Virus record (IMG/VR): IMGVR_UViG_3300028557_000081
Coordinates: 1-40,723 of that record
DNA from: a virus
Length of the DNA: 40,723 bases
Reading direction: 5' to 3' (one strand)
Each line of letters opens with the position of its first letter. Position 1 is the first letter of the stretch. This document shows, piece by piece, positions 7,538-14,285 of the stretch. Under the pieces are notes generated by a model. It saw nothing but the letters and a program-made list of their open reading frames with translations. It ran no database searches and was not told the DNA's origin. The position numbers and the translations under genes were made by a program.

Positions 7538-8482
7538 TTAGAGATTGGCGTCGGCATACCGTCCGTCGAATTGGCGGCAGAGGCGCAGGGCCTCGCGGCT
7601 GTGGTTGGAAAAGTCGTCGTGCAGGCGGCCGAAGAGTCCGAGGGCAACCGGGCGGTTGCTCCCGGTCCACCCGAGGTAATCCCAGAGGAACTTCACCGAC
7701 TCGACCGCGTTGCGGGTGCGGGCCTGCTGGAGCTTGTTCTTTTTGAACCCCCCGAGGCATTGCACTTCGTGGGCGCGGCGACAGAGCCCGAGCGCGGTTC
7801 CCACATGATGCTGGACTTTGGCGAGACTGACCGTGCCGGCGAACGCACGGAACTCAACGAGCCCGTGCGACATGAGCTTTCTAAAATTGACCATCCCGCG
7901 CCCGCACGCCACCGCCGCTTGTTCCTTGCGCCGGATATCCGGCGCTACCTGCATCTGCTTGACCAAGGTTGCCACGTCCTCCGCGAACGTGTGGCTGAAG
8001 TGGTTCAGGTGACGTCCGGTCCCCGTCTGGCCGTAGATCGCGCGCGCGTGCCACTGGGCGATGTGGGCAAGCTTTCGGGCGAAGTCCGCACGGGCTTGGA
8101 CGTCTGATGTTCCGATCACGCTGTCCACGCTCACGGTCACATGGCACCCGCATGAATCGTTCACCCGCGCCCCGATCCCGTTCATCCATCCAACGAAGTC
8201 GCAGAGCTTCGCCACCCCGTCCTCGCCGTGGAGAATGGGCGACACAAATTCGCAGGCCATCTCCCCGGATTGATACCGGATCGAGCCGTCGCGTTCGGCT
8301 TTCCAATAAGCGCGGTTGAAGTTCGGGGCGGCGATGATGGTGGATTCATTGAGGCGAACTCCGCCGGTCACGGGACTGCCCCCGTGGTAGGAACCGACCG
8401 TGATTCCGCTCGCGGCGGGAATGGCGGTTTCCAGTTCAATTCCGAAGCGGATCTGCGTGGCTTTGATGTCTTGAGGTCTCAT
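7538..8482 (-). CDS. amidoligase (COOH-NH2 ligase, glutamine-synthetase-like fold)
   Basis: 314 residues from ATG 8482. 'FGIELET' (13-19), 'GEMACEFVSPIL' (73-84), 'CGCHVTVSV' (111-119) and 'GLVEFRAFAGT' (207-217) are the core motifs of the amidoligase family: metal/ATP-binding acidic residues, a His-containing strand and the E-F-R strand. The family is predicted to make amide or isopeptide bonds using ATP; targets are mostly unknown. Pairing with the adjacent class II amidotransferase is a previously noted genomic association (Iyer, Aravind and colleagues). The longer frame upstream (to 8593) is conserved leader DNA. Confidence 0.85.
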   Translation of the reverse strand: MRPQDIKATQIRFGIELETAIPAASGITVGSYHGGSPVTGGVRLNESTIIAAPNFNRAYWKAERDGSIRYQSGEMACEFVSPILHGEDGVAKLCDFVGWMNGIGARVNDSCGCHVTVSVDSVIGTSDVQARADFARKLAHIAQWHARAIYGQTGTGRHLNHFSHTFAEDVATLVKQMQVAPDIRRKEQAAVACGRGMVNFRKLMSHGLVEFRAFAGTVSLAKVQHHVGTALGLCRRAHEVQCLGGFKKNKLQQARTRNAVESVKFLWDYLGWTGSNRPVALGLFGRLHDDFSNHSREALRLCRQFDGRYADANL

Positions 8483-8610
8483 TGTAGTGGTTGCTGATTG
8501 CGACCCTTGCCTCGCGCAGACGCCCGCGTTGTGTCCATCGGAAATGAACGCCATATTTAACGCCCATTTATCTGATAATGAACATGTTGGCATGAAAGTT
8601 GAATGGGCCG
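8483..8610 (-). promoter_or_regulatory. leader family A, copy 3
   Basis: GTCCATCG (8533-8540), AAATGAAC (8542-8549), then GTTGGC (8586-8591), GAAAGTTGAA (8594-8603) and GGCCG (8606-8610) all recur in the same order and spacing as at 11004-11113. This is the best-preserved pair and probably contains the promoter for the amidoligase operon. Confidence 0.68.
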
Positions 8611-8751
8611 CACGGAGACCCTCAGACAGCGTTTATCAGGCGTAGGAAGCCGTTTGCTGCGACCCCCACAAAGGAGTCGGAGACCGCGGGTGGTATAGGT
8701 GGATTCCGAAATCCCGCGTTTTCGTTCTGTCACGCGTTCCGTGCGGAGCCG

Positions 8752-8757
8752 TAGAAT
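8752..8757 (+). promoter_or_regulatory. -10 box of a probable leaderless transcript
   Basis: TAGAAT lies 7 nt before the ATG of the YecH-like gene, the same geometry as TAGGAT before the Xre gene at 15840. No convincing -35 box is visible. Confidence 0.45.
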
Positions 8758-8764
8758 GCCGCCC

Positions 8765-9013
8765 ATGACCACCAATCAAATTCACGGACACGAAATCATG
8801 GAGCTCGTCGGCAAATACCCCGAGGGCATTTCGATAGCCACGCTCTCCGACATAGTGGCCCACGAGTTCGGAACGGACACCCGCTTCTTCACGTGTTCGG
8901 CGGCAGGGATGACTCTCCAAGAGCTTCTGACCATCCTCGTCGAACGGGACAAATTCCAACTCCGCGACAACCTGGTCTTTCCCGGCGGATCACCGGCCTG
9001 CAACCACGACTGA
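8765..9013 (+). CDS. YecH-like (DUF2492) metal-binding protein
   Basis: 82 residues from ATG 8765. 'IHGHEIMELV', 'FGTDTRFFTCSAAGMT' and 'LVERDKFQL' reproduce the YecH/DUF2492 pattern (IHGHEV... FG...RFHTCSA.GM). The conserved His and Cys residues are predicted metal ligands; biological role unknown. It is a host-type gene on the strand opposite to the surrounding operon, so it is a likely moron. It is 1 nt upstream of the secreted-protein gene and probably co-transcribed with it. Confidence 0.85.
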   Translation: MTTNQIHGHEIMELVGKYPEGISIATLSDIVAHEFGTDTRFFTCSAAGMTLQELLTILVERDKFQLRDNLVFPGGSPACNHD

Positions 9014-9014
9014 T

Positions 9015-9458
9015 ATGCGACATCTCCTGCTCACACTCCTCATGCTTGTTGCCCCGGTTTCGGGCTTCGCCGCTGACACGAAGACGGATTCTGACAAGGC
9101 AGGGGCAGTTGCCCTGACCTTCATCAACGGCTACGTCAAAGCGTCCAATGCCAGAAACTGGGATTCAGTGAAGTGGGTGGCCTCCAGCCCTCTCGTCACG
9201 GACAACTTCAAGCGCACGCTGAAACAGATGATCGCCGATGGATTCCGGAAAGATCCTGAGCTCGGCCTCGGTGCGGATCCCGTCATTGACGGTCAGGACT
9301 GTCCGGAACGCTTTACTCTCAAATCGGTGAAGGCATCTGGCGACACGGCAGACATTGTAGTTGTCGGGCCGAAGGACTTCCCGATGCATATCAAGATGCG
9401 GGCAGTGAGAGCGGACGGCAAATGGCTCGTGGATGCTTCGGGCATGATGCTCCGATGA
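9015..9458 (+). CDS. secreted NTF2-like protein
   Basis: 147 residues with a clear signal peptide (MRHLLLTLLMLVAPVSGFAA, cleavage after about residue 20). The mature part has 'VTDNFKRTLKQMI', 'DPVIDGQDCPERFTLKSVKASGDTADIVV' and ends 'VRADGKWLVDASGMM', the layout of small periplasmic NTF2-like proteins such as DUF3828. Together with the YecH-like gene it forms a two-gene rightward cassette that may alter the lysogen's envelope (inference). Confidence 0.75.
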   Translation: MRHLLLTLLMLVAPVSGFAADTKTDSDKAGAVALTFINGYVKASNARNWDSVKWVASSPLVTDNFKRTLKQMIADGFRKDPELGLGADPVIDGQDCPERFTLKSVKASGDTADIVVVGPKDFPMHIKMRAVRADGKWLVDASGMMLR

Positions 9459-9461
9459 GTC

Positions 9462-10343
9462 TCACATATCCCAAGCCTCGCGGAACCCGACAAACTTCGG
9501 GAACCGGGGCGCATCTTTCGCTCCGCTCGGCTGGTGCTTGAACTTCACGAACTTGCCGATCAAGGACTCCCGTTTGATCCACAGGCTCACGCGGTCGATG
9601 CCGCCGAGCACATGGTTGTAGCCGAGCCGGAATTCCACGCCCGTATCGAGCGCACGCACGATGAACCCGCCGAGTTCTCCCCGGCCCACCATGCCCGCCT
9701 GCGCCATGCTTCGTTTCGTGCGCCCGAAGGCATCGCGCTCGGCTTCGTTCTGGTTCGTCATTCCCTCGTAAGGTTCAAGCACAACGGCCTCCGCGTCCTC
9801 AAACCGCTTGATCTTGAGCAGCCAGCCTTCGCGCTCGGTTGAACGCCCGCATTTATACGGACCTGCCGGATCGCGCACCATCACGCCCTCGTATCCCGCG
9901 GCGAGGCATTCTTCCTCGTAGGCGGCGAGTTGGACGGCGTCCTCGATCTCGACCGGCAACACTTTCTCCACATGGTCCCACTCGGGCAGGCGAGCGAGCT
10001 CCTGCATCCGGCAGGCATACGGAACGTCGACACCGTCGCTCACGTAATCAAAGACATGGAACACGAAATCCGGCTCGCCGCTTTCCCGGCCGATCGCGCT
10101 CGTGGTGGCATTGAACGTGCCGCCACGGAGCATCAGCTCCCCGTCCACTCCATCGGGCAGGTTCGCCTCGATCCACTCGCGGACGAACCGGTTGCTGATC
10201 GGCTTGTAGGACCGCGTCAGCGCCCGGCCTTCGATTTTCAGGCAGCGGATTCCGTCCAACTTGGGCGTAGCCAGCACGGGGAACCGCAGGGCCTCGGGTT
10301 GCTCGCATTTACCGGCGAGCATCGGCTTGGTGATTTTGCACAT
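9462..10343 (-). CDS. T7-type ATP-dependent DNA ligase
   Basis: About 293 residues from ATG 10343, which has AAGGAG 7 nt upstream; ATG 10349 overlaps the upstream stop but is too close to the Shine-Dalgarno. Motif I KLDGIR, motif III 'FVFHVFDYV', motif IV 'GYEGVMVRD' and motif V 'WLLKIKRFEDAEAVV' are intact, followed by the OB domain ending 'GAKDAPRFPKFVGFR'. It is a complete minimal DNA ligase that seals nicks using ATP. It contrasts with the OB-less KxNG protein at 1520-2212. Confidence 0.92.
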   Translation of the reverse strand: MCKITKPMLAGKCEQPEALRFPVLATPKLDGIRCLKIEGRALTRSYKPISNRFVREWIEANLPDGVDGELMLRGGTFNATTSAIGRESGEPDFVFHVFDYVSDGVDVPYACRMQELARLPEWDHVEKVLPVEIEDAVQLAAYEEECLAAGYEGVMVRDPAGPYKCGRSTEREGWLLKIKRFEDAEAVVLEPYEGMTNQNEAERDAFGRTKRSMAQAGMVGRGELGGFIVRALDTGVEFRLGYNHVLGGIDRVSLWIKRESLIGKFVKFKHQPSGAKDAPRFPKFVGFREAWDM

Positions 10344-10345
10344 AG

Positions 10346-10756
10346 TCATTCTCCTTTCAGGTGTTTGATGCACTCAGGTCCAAAGCCCGAATCCACAGAC
10401 TCGGGCACCGTCAATGTCTTGCCGCACCGCCCGCACTTCCCGCAGTGGCAAACCCTCACTTGGTCGGGAAGGTCGTTGCGTAACGACAATCTCCGCAGCA
10501 GCCACTCGAACGCCCTGGCGCTCGGGGCCGTGGGCGCGATCCTCGATTTCTTGCCGTGCCGGAAGCGGCTCCCGTCGAACACCGTGCCGAGGAACGAATA
10601 GTCGTGTTGGTTGTCGGCCCCGGTCAGAACGGAGACAAAGTGCGGCTTGTCGTCGTCCGGCTTGCGGACCTTGAACGTGAACCGGTTGCCCGTTTCCGCG
10701 TTCTCCACAGTGAAGAGCGCGTTTCCGGCCAGTATGAATTGAAGCGTGTCTTTCAT
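10346..10756 (-). CDS. phage protein with C-terminal zinc finger (DUF6011-like)
   Basis: 136 residues from ATG 10756. The C-terminal 'CHCGKCGRCGKTLTVPE' and 'SGFGPEC' match a zinc-binding motif seen in many phage early proteins ('C..CGr.Lt.P.S...GiGp.C'). The N-terminal ~100 residues are beta-rich ('NRFTFKVRKPDDDKPHFVSVLTG') and could be single-strand-binding, but that is not shown. A copy of the 16-bp palindrome (10472-10487) lies inside the gene and encodes LSLRND. Confidence 0.75.
   Translation of the reverse strand: MKDTLQFILAGNALFTVENAETGNRFTFKVRKPDDDKPHFVSVLTGADNQHDYSFLGTVFDGSRFRHGKKSRIAPTAPSARAFEWLLRRLSLRNDLPDQVRVCHCGKCGRCGKTLTVPESVDSGFGPECIKHLKGE
10472..10487. repeat. 16-bp palindrome, copy 1
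   Basis: GTCGTTGCGTAACGAC, inside the zinc-finger gene. One mismatch from a perfect inverted repeat. Confidence 0.75.
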
Positions 10757-10775
10757 GGTGCGTGACTCGCGTAGT

Positions 10776-11003
10776 TCAGTGGCAAAAAGAAAGGCCGGTG
10801 GCGGGTGCCACAGCGGCGATCCTTCCAATGAGCGTGCTGAGGTTGAATTTGCGCAGGCCCCGGTTTTCCACGTCATAGACGGTGATAAGACCGCGTTTCT
10901 GCAGGTTGGTCTCGGAAGTGGTAAAGCGCATCGTGCGGGCCTCGCCCGTGGCTTTGGTGAACGTTCCGACGTATTCTCTGCGTTGGTGGATGTTTGCTTT
11001 CAT
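10776..11003 (-). CDS. small SH3-barrel-like phage protein (DUF2693-like)
   Basis: 75 residues from ATG 11003, with AAGGAGG just upstream. 'VGTFTKATGEARTMRF' and 'LITVYDVENRGLRKFNLSTL' resemble the small SH3-like barrel proteins of phages and conjugative elements (pattern 'FtK..G..R.m ... l.VyD.e...yR.f'). Possible regulator or nucleic-acid binder. The frame upstream of 11003 is leader DNA, although it stays open. Confidence 0.68.
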   Translation of the reverse strand: MKANIHQRREYVGTFTKATGEARTMRFTTSETNLQKRGLITVYDVENRGLRKFNLSTLIGRIAAVAPATGLSFCH

Positions 11004-11113
11004 CCTCCTTGGCCTCTCGCAAAACCTTCGCGAGTGTCCATCGCAAATGAACACCATTTTTATCGGCCATTTTTCGCGTGTGGCCGAAGTTGGCGCGAAA
11101 GTTGAACAGGCCG
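11000..11113 (-). promoter_or_regulatory. leader family A, copy 4
   Basis: Contains the 22-bp block shared with 4481-4502, inverted repeat CTCGC/GCGAG just upstream of the Shine-Dalgarno, GTCCATCG (11036-11043), CACCATTTTT, and the distal GTTGGC..GAAAGTTGAA..GGCCG block (11089-11113). Confidence 0.72.
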
Positions 11114-11157
11114 TTTTGAGGGCTTCCGTGCCCGCTGTTTTCTGATACACAGCCCGT

Positions 11158-11376
11158 ATGGATTACGAGGCGTTCAATGACATGCTCGTCTTGCTCGGGC
11201 AGCAGCCGATTCCTGAGCCGAAAGAAGGATCAGAGAAGGAGAAGCTGCAACATATTCTGGATGTTTATACGGATCGCCTGATTGCAGCCAGTCCGGGCAA
11301 ATACGATTCGATCCCGCGTGACAGTATTCCCGAAGCCATCATCCAAGGCTTGCGAACTAGGATCGCAGAACTCTGA
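11158..11376 (+). CDS. small protein of unknown function
   Basis: 72 residues (MDYEAFNDMLVLLGQQPIPEPKEG...), mostly helical and acidic. A TGATAC hexamer ends 9 nt before the ATG and could be a -10 box of a short or absent leader. It is transcribed away from the operon promoter at 11004-11113, so the two promoters are back to back. Family not recognised. Confidence 0.6.
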   Translation: MDYEAFNDMLVLLGQQPIPEPKEGSEKEKLQHILDVYTDRLIAASPGKYDSIPRDSIPEAIIQGLRTRIAEL

Positions 11377-11398
11377 TGATCCGCTGATAACTGGCGGG

Positions 11399-11590
11399 CT
11401 ATGCTGCCGCGGCGGTTTCGATAGCGGGCTTTGGTGGCCGCGCCACGTATTCGCTCGCGTAGCGTTCCCCGACGGCGCGCAGATAGGCGATGCGCTCGAT
11501 GGCGGTCATGGCATCAAGCTTGAGGCTGGTCGCTTCCCGCCATTTGCGGGACTCGTCGACGGCATCAAAGGTTTTGGTCTTGGTTTCCAT
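11399..11590 (-). CDS. probable antitoxin partner of the PIN toxin
   Basis: 63 residues. 'METKTKTFDAVDESRKWREATSLKLDAMTAIERIAYLRAVGERY' resembles the small helical proteins encoded beside solitary PIN genes, which begin 'KTFD.V...R...E'. It overlaps the toxin gene by 26 bp, so it is translationally coupled. The toxin comes first, the reverse of the usual order. The antitoxin role is inferred from position. Confidence 0.6.
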   Translation of the reverse strand: METKTKTFDAVDESRKWREATSLKLDAMTAIERIAYLRAVGERYASEYVARPPKPAIETAAAA

Positions 11591-12038
11591 AAATTAACTC
11601 CAGTGGGTTAATGATACGCACGGTTTGGTATCCCTGCAATAAGTTCACGGCATTGAAGCCCGCCTCGCGCTGGACGTTGACCAGGTGCCGGAAGTTCCAA
11701 CTAACAAGAAAATCGATTTTCGCCACCGTGCAGGCGGCGACATGTCGGGCATCATCGGTGTATTTGGGGGTGAGGACCGCTTTTTCGATGTATTGAGCTG
11801 CGAGTTGCTCCATCTCGGGCGTGACAGACACAAGTGCGCCGGGATCAAATGTTTCGCGGAAAAGCTCACGAACATTTCCGGGGGCATTTGTGAGTTCATC
11901 GAAGGCGATGGTCGAACTTTGAAAACGCCACTGCCCCGCCTCCATCTGCCGCCAAAGCTCGCGGGTGGGTTCCTTCCACTCGTCATCGAAGTAGCCGCCC
12001 AAAACTGAGGTATCGAGATACAGTGTGGGTGTCCGCAT
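11565..12038 (-). CDS. PIN-domain toxin (predicted ribonuclease)
   Basis: 157 residues from ATG 12038. The N-terminal 'LYLDTSVLGGYFDDE' carries the first acidic residue (D9), 'FDELTN' supplies a conserved Glu, and 'YTDDARHVAACTVAKIDFLVSWNFRHLV' the remaining Asp residues and the SWN/FRH motif of the PIN fold. PIN toxins of type II systems cleave RNA. TAGTAA ends 7 nt before the ATG, suggesting a leaderless transcript. Confidence 0.85.
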   Translation of the reverse strand: MRTPTLYLDTSVLGGYFDDEWKEPTRELWRQMEAGQWRFQSSTIAFDELTNAPGNVRELFRETFDPGALVSVTPEMEQLAAQYIEKAVLTPKYTDDARHVAACTVAKIDFLVSWNFRHLVNVQREAGFNAVNLLQGYQTVRIINPLELIYGNQDQNL

Positions 12039-12088
12039 GTCGGCATTACTACCACAGCACCCAGCTCGAATGCGATCAGGTTTTCGGG

Positions 12089-12679
12089 CTACCCATTATC
12101 CACCAAATCATCGAACAACCCGGGCTGGAACGGCTGGAGGGCGGCATGCTCGGCGGAGAAGAACTGCGCTTTCGTGGCCCCTGATGCCTTGCCTTTGCGG
12201 GTGTGGCAGTCGAACGCGTAGTCGGGGATGGGGATGTATTCGGGCGCTTTGCGGAGATCGTCGGCGAGCGCGTCCGCATCCACTCCCTTCAACTGGTCAT
12301 AGACTAGGTTTTGCAAATGGTCCGGGTCGCGGCTTTTCTTGGCAGCACAGAGGATGATCACCGCTTTGGAAATGAAGATCCGGCCCTTGGCTTTCCGGGC
12401 CGGCACGTTGTCGTTCACGATCAGGTAGGAATCGTGGAGTGCCTTGACCTCCGCTGTGATCAGGCCCCAGCAATCTTCCGCGCTCACGGTGAGCAGACGC
12501 TTCCACACGTAGTTTCCGAAACCGCTGGCCCAGAGCTCCAACGCCCAGTATCCGGCGAGTTGGGTATCGGCGCGGCGGATCGCTTTCTGCATCGCGCTGC
12601 TAACTTCGCTGAATTTGTAATTCCTGATCGTGCGAAGTTCCATATCAGGTGGCCCAAGGCGGAAGAGTGGCTTTTCCAT
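12089..12679 (-). CDS. stand-alone MgsA/RarA C-terminal-domain protein
   Basis: 196 residues from ATG 12679. 'YKFSEVSSAMQKAIRRADTQLAGYWALELWASGFGNYVWKRL' and 'DYAFDCHTRKGKASG...FFSAEHAAL' match the C-terminal tetramerisation region of the RarA/MgsA/WRNIP1 family. The AAA+ domain that normally precedes it is absent. RarA acts at stalled replication forks, so this protein may engage host RarA, clamp-loader or SSB partners. Its leader has been split by the IS element at 12735. Confidence 0.78.
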   Translation of the reverse strand: MEKPLFRLGPPDMELRTIRNYKFSEVSSAMQKAIRRADTQLAGYWALELWASGFGNYVWKRLLTVSAEDCWGLITAEVKALHDSYLIVNDNVPARKAKGRIFISKAVIILCAAKKSRDPDHLQNLVYDQLKGVDADALADDLRKAPEYIPIPDYAFDCHTRKGKASGATKAQFFSAEHAALQPFQPGLFDDLVDNG

Positions 12680-12734
12680 GCCTTCCTCCTCTCGCGGAGA
12701 AAACTTTGTGTAAAACGCTGAATGTCACCATTTC
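12680..12734 (-). promoter_or_regulatory. leader family A, copy 5, cut by an IS element
   Basis: TCCTCCTCTCGCG near the Shine-Dalgarno and CACCATTT (12726-12733) correspond to the other family A leaders. The upstream part now lies beyond 14208, on the far side of the IS. Confidence 0.55.
12723..12734. repeat. target site duplication, left copy
   Basis: TGTCACCATTTC, repeated exactly at 14197-14208. Confidence 0.8.
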
Positions 12735-14196
12735 ACAGCCGTCCCATAGGAAATGCAAAAAAAGGCAGGGGAATGATGGACGGGGAGTTTTGAACCTGCC
12801 ATGTGGCAGGGTGTGAAAAACAAAAACCATCCCCGCCCATCGCGATCCAATCTCAGCGTTCTTCGCCAACTCTGCAACCTCATTCCTTCCCATCTCGTGC
12901 CAAATCTGGCGAGAGAGACCGGCGTTGCCAGTGCTTGCCGAACATTTTCGGCATGGAGTCATGTTGTGGCGATGCTCTACGCGCAGTTGACTCACTCCAT
13001 CGGGCTCAACGATGTGTGTGATGCGTTGCGCCTGCACAGTGGGCCTCTCTCGGCGATTCGGGGCGCGACGCCACCGAGCCGCAACGGGCTCTCGCACGCG
13101 GGCAAGGAGCGCAGTGCGTTGCTGGCGGAGAAGCTTTTCTGGTCCGTGCTCGGGCATCTTCAGACCCTCTCGCCAGGATTTGCCCGTGGACGGCGAGGCC
13201 GGGGAGTGGCACACAGGTTCCGCAGGGCGATCCACATTGTGGACTCCACAACTATTGAGCTGGTTGCCAAATGTATGGACTGGGCCAAGCATCGGCGGCG
13301 CAAGGCGGCCGCCAAGTGCCACATGCGGCTTGACCTCCAGAGCTTCCTGCCCAGCTTTGCCCTGATTGATACCGCCCGTCACAACGATGCCAAGCGGGCC
13401 AGAGAGGTCTGTGCGGGAGTGCAGTCCGGCGAGATTGTTGTCTTTGACAAGGCCTACGTGGACTTCAACCACCTCCACGACCTCTTCCTGCGGGGTGTCT
13501 TCTGGGTCACCCGCACCAAGACGAGCCACTGCTTCAAGGTCGTCAAGCGCCGCAAGTCCACCAATCCAAAGATTCTGACCGACGAGGAAGTCGTGCTCTC
13601 GCGCAAAGAGGCCTACGAAGGAAAATACCCGCAACGCATGCGGCGAGTGCGCGCTCTGGTCGAGGTGGACGGAGTCGAGCGGGAAATGGAGTTCCTGACT
13701 AATAATATGGAGTGGAGCGCGAGTAGTGTCGCCGACCTTTATCGGTGCCGCTGGGATATCGAAGTGTTCTTCAAGCAGATCAAGCAAACTCTCAAGCTCG
13801 CCGATTTTCTCGGCCACAGTGCCAACGCAGTCCGGTGGCAAGTCTGGAGCGCCCTGCTTTGCTACCTGCTGCTGCGCTATCAGGCATTCCTTTCGGGCTG
13901 GGGAAGCAGCTTTACCCGGCTTTTCACTCTGATTCGATCTGCTCTTTGGCAGCGGTTGGACTTGCTTGCGCTTTTGAAAAGCTGTGGGACAGCAGGCGGG
14001 GGCTTTCGAGCTATAGCCACGCCGGAATGCGCATATTTCCCTGCTTTCAGGCGCTAAGCTATGGGACAGCGGCTCTTTCATATGACTAATATCCCCATGA
14101 ATAACTGAACTTCTTAATGCTGTTTTTCGGACTTTGTAATCCGACCCGCTTCAATGCTTGATTGGAGTGTCGTTTTACGTCCGTGTGGGACAGCAC
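12735..14196 (+). mobile_element. IS4-family insertion sequence
   Basis: About 1462 bp with one transposase gene, flanked by a perfect 12-bp direct repeat as expected for the IS4 group. The ends share an imperfect inverted repeat: CAGCCGTCCCATAGG at 12736 and, on the other strand at 14196, GTGCTGTCCCACACGG. A further GTCCCATAG repeat lies inside at 14062-14070. Confidence 0.82.
12801..14057 (+). CDS. IS4-family transposase (DDE)
   Basis: 418 residues. N-terminal DNA-binding region, then the first catalytic Asp in 'IHIVDSTTIEL' (about 149), the second in 'IVVFDKAYVDF' (about 214) and the Y-(2)-R-(3)-D-(6)-K signature in 'LYRCRWDIEVFFKQIKQTLKL' that carries the catalytic Glu (about 324). The gene appears full-length and intact. 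The IS lies in an early-gene leader, so its own transcription runs away from the gene it separates. Confidence 0.93.
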   Translation: MWQGVKNKNHPRPSRSNLSVLRQLCNLIPSHLVPNLARETGVASACRTFSAWSHVVAMLYAQLTHSIGLNDVCDALRLHSGPLSAIRGATPPSRNGLSHAGKERSALLAEKLFWSVLGHLQTLSPGFARGRRGRGVAHRFRRAIHIVDSTTIELVAKCMDWAKHRRRKAAAKCHMRLDLQSFLPSFALIDTARHNDAKRAREVCAGVQSGEIVVFDKAYVDFNHLHDLFLRGVFWVTRTKTSHCFKVVKRRKSTNPKILTDEEVVLSRKEAYEGKYPQRMRRVRALVEVDGVEREMEFLTNNMEWSASSVADLYRCRWDIEVFFKQIKQTLKLADFLGHSANAVRWQVWSALLCYLLLRYQAFLSGWGSSFTRLFTLIRSALWQRLDLLALLKSCGTAGGGFRAIATPECAYFPAFRR

Positions 14197-14208
14197 TGTC
14201 ACCATTTC
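14197..14208. repeat. target site duplication, right copy
   Basis: TGTCACCATTTC, identical to 12723-12734. Removing the IS and one copy joins the two halves of the leader and a short frame that starts at 14280 on the minus strand. Confidence 0.8.
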
Positions 14209-14285
14209 CTTCATCACTGAAAGGATAACGCGGGGCAGGCGCGGGGCCGTAGCAGTTCCGGGGGTGCTTTGAAGGTGCCGCATTT

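Noticed and set aside
14062-14078. Alternative right end of the IS at the inner GTCCCATAG repeat with a 5-bp TTTCA duplication
   Set aside because: The exact 12-bp duplication farther out is far less likely by chance and fits the IS4 group.
12645-14081. 478-residue minus-strand frame opposite the transposase
   Set aside because: It is antisense to an intact IS4 transposase with full catalytic motifs.
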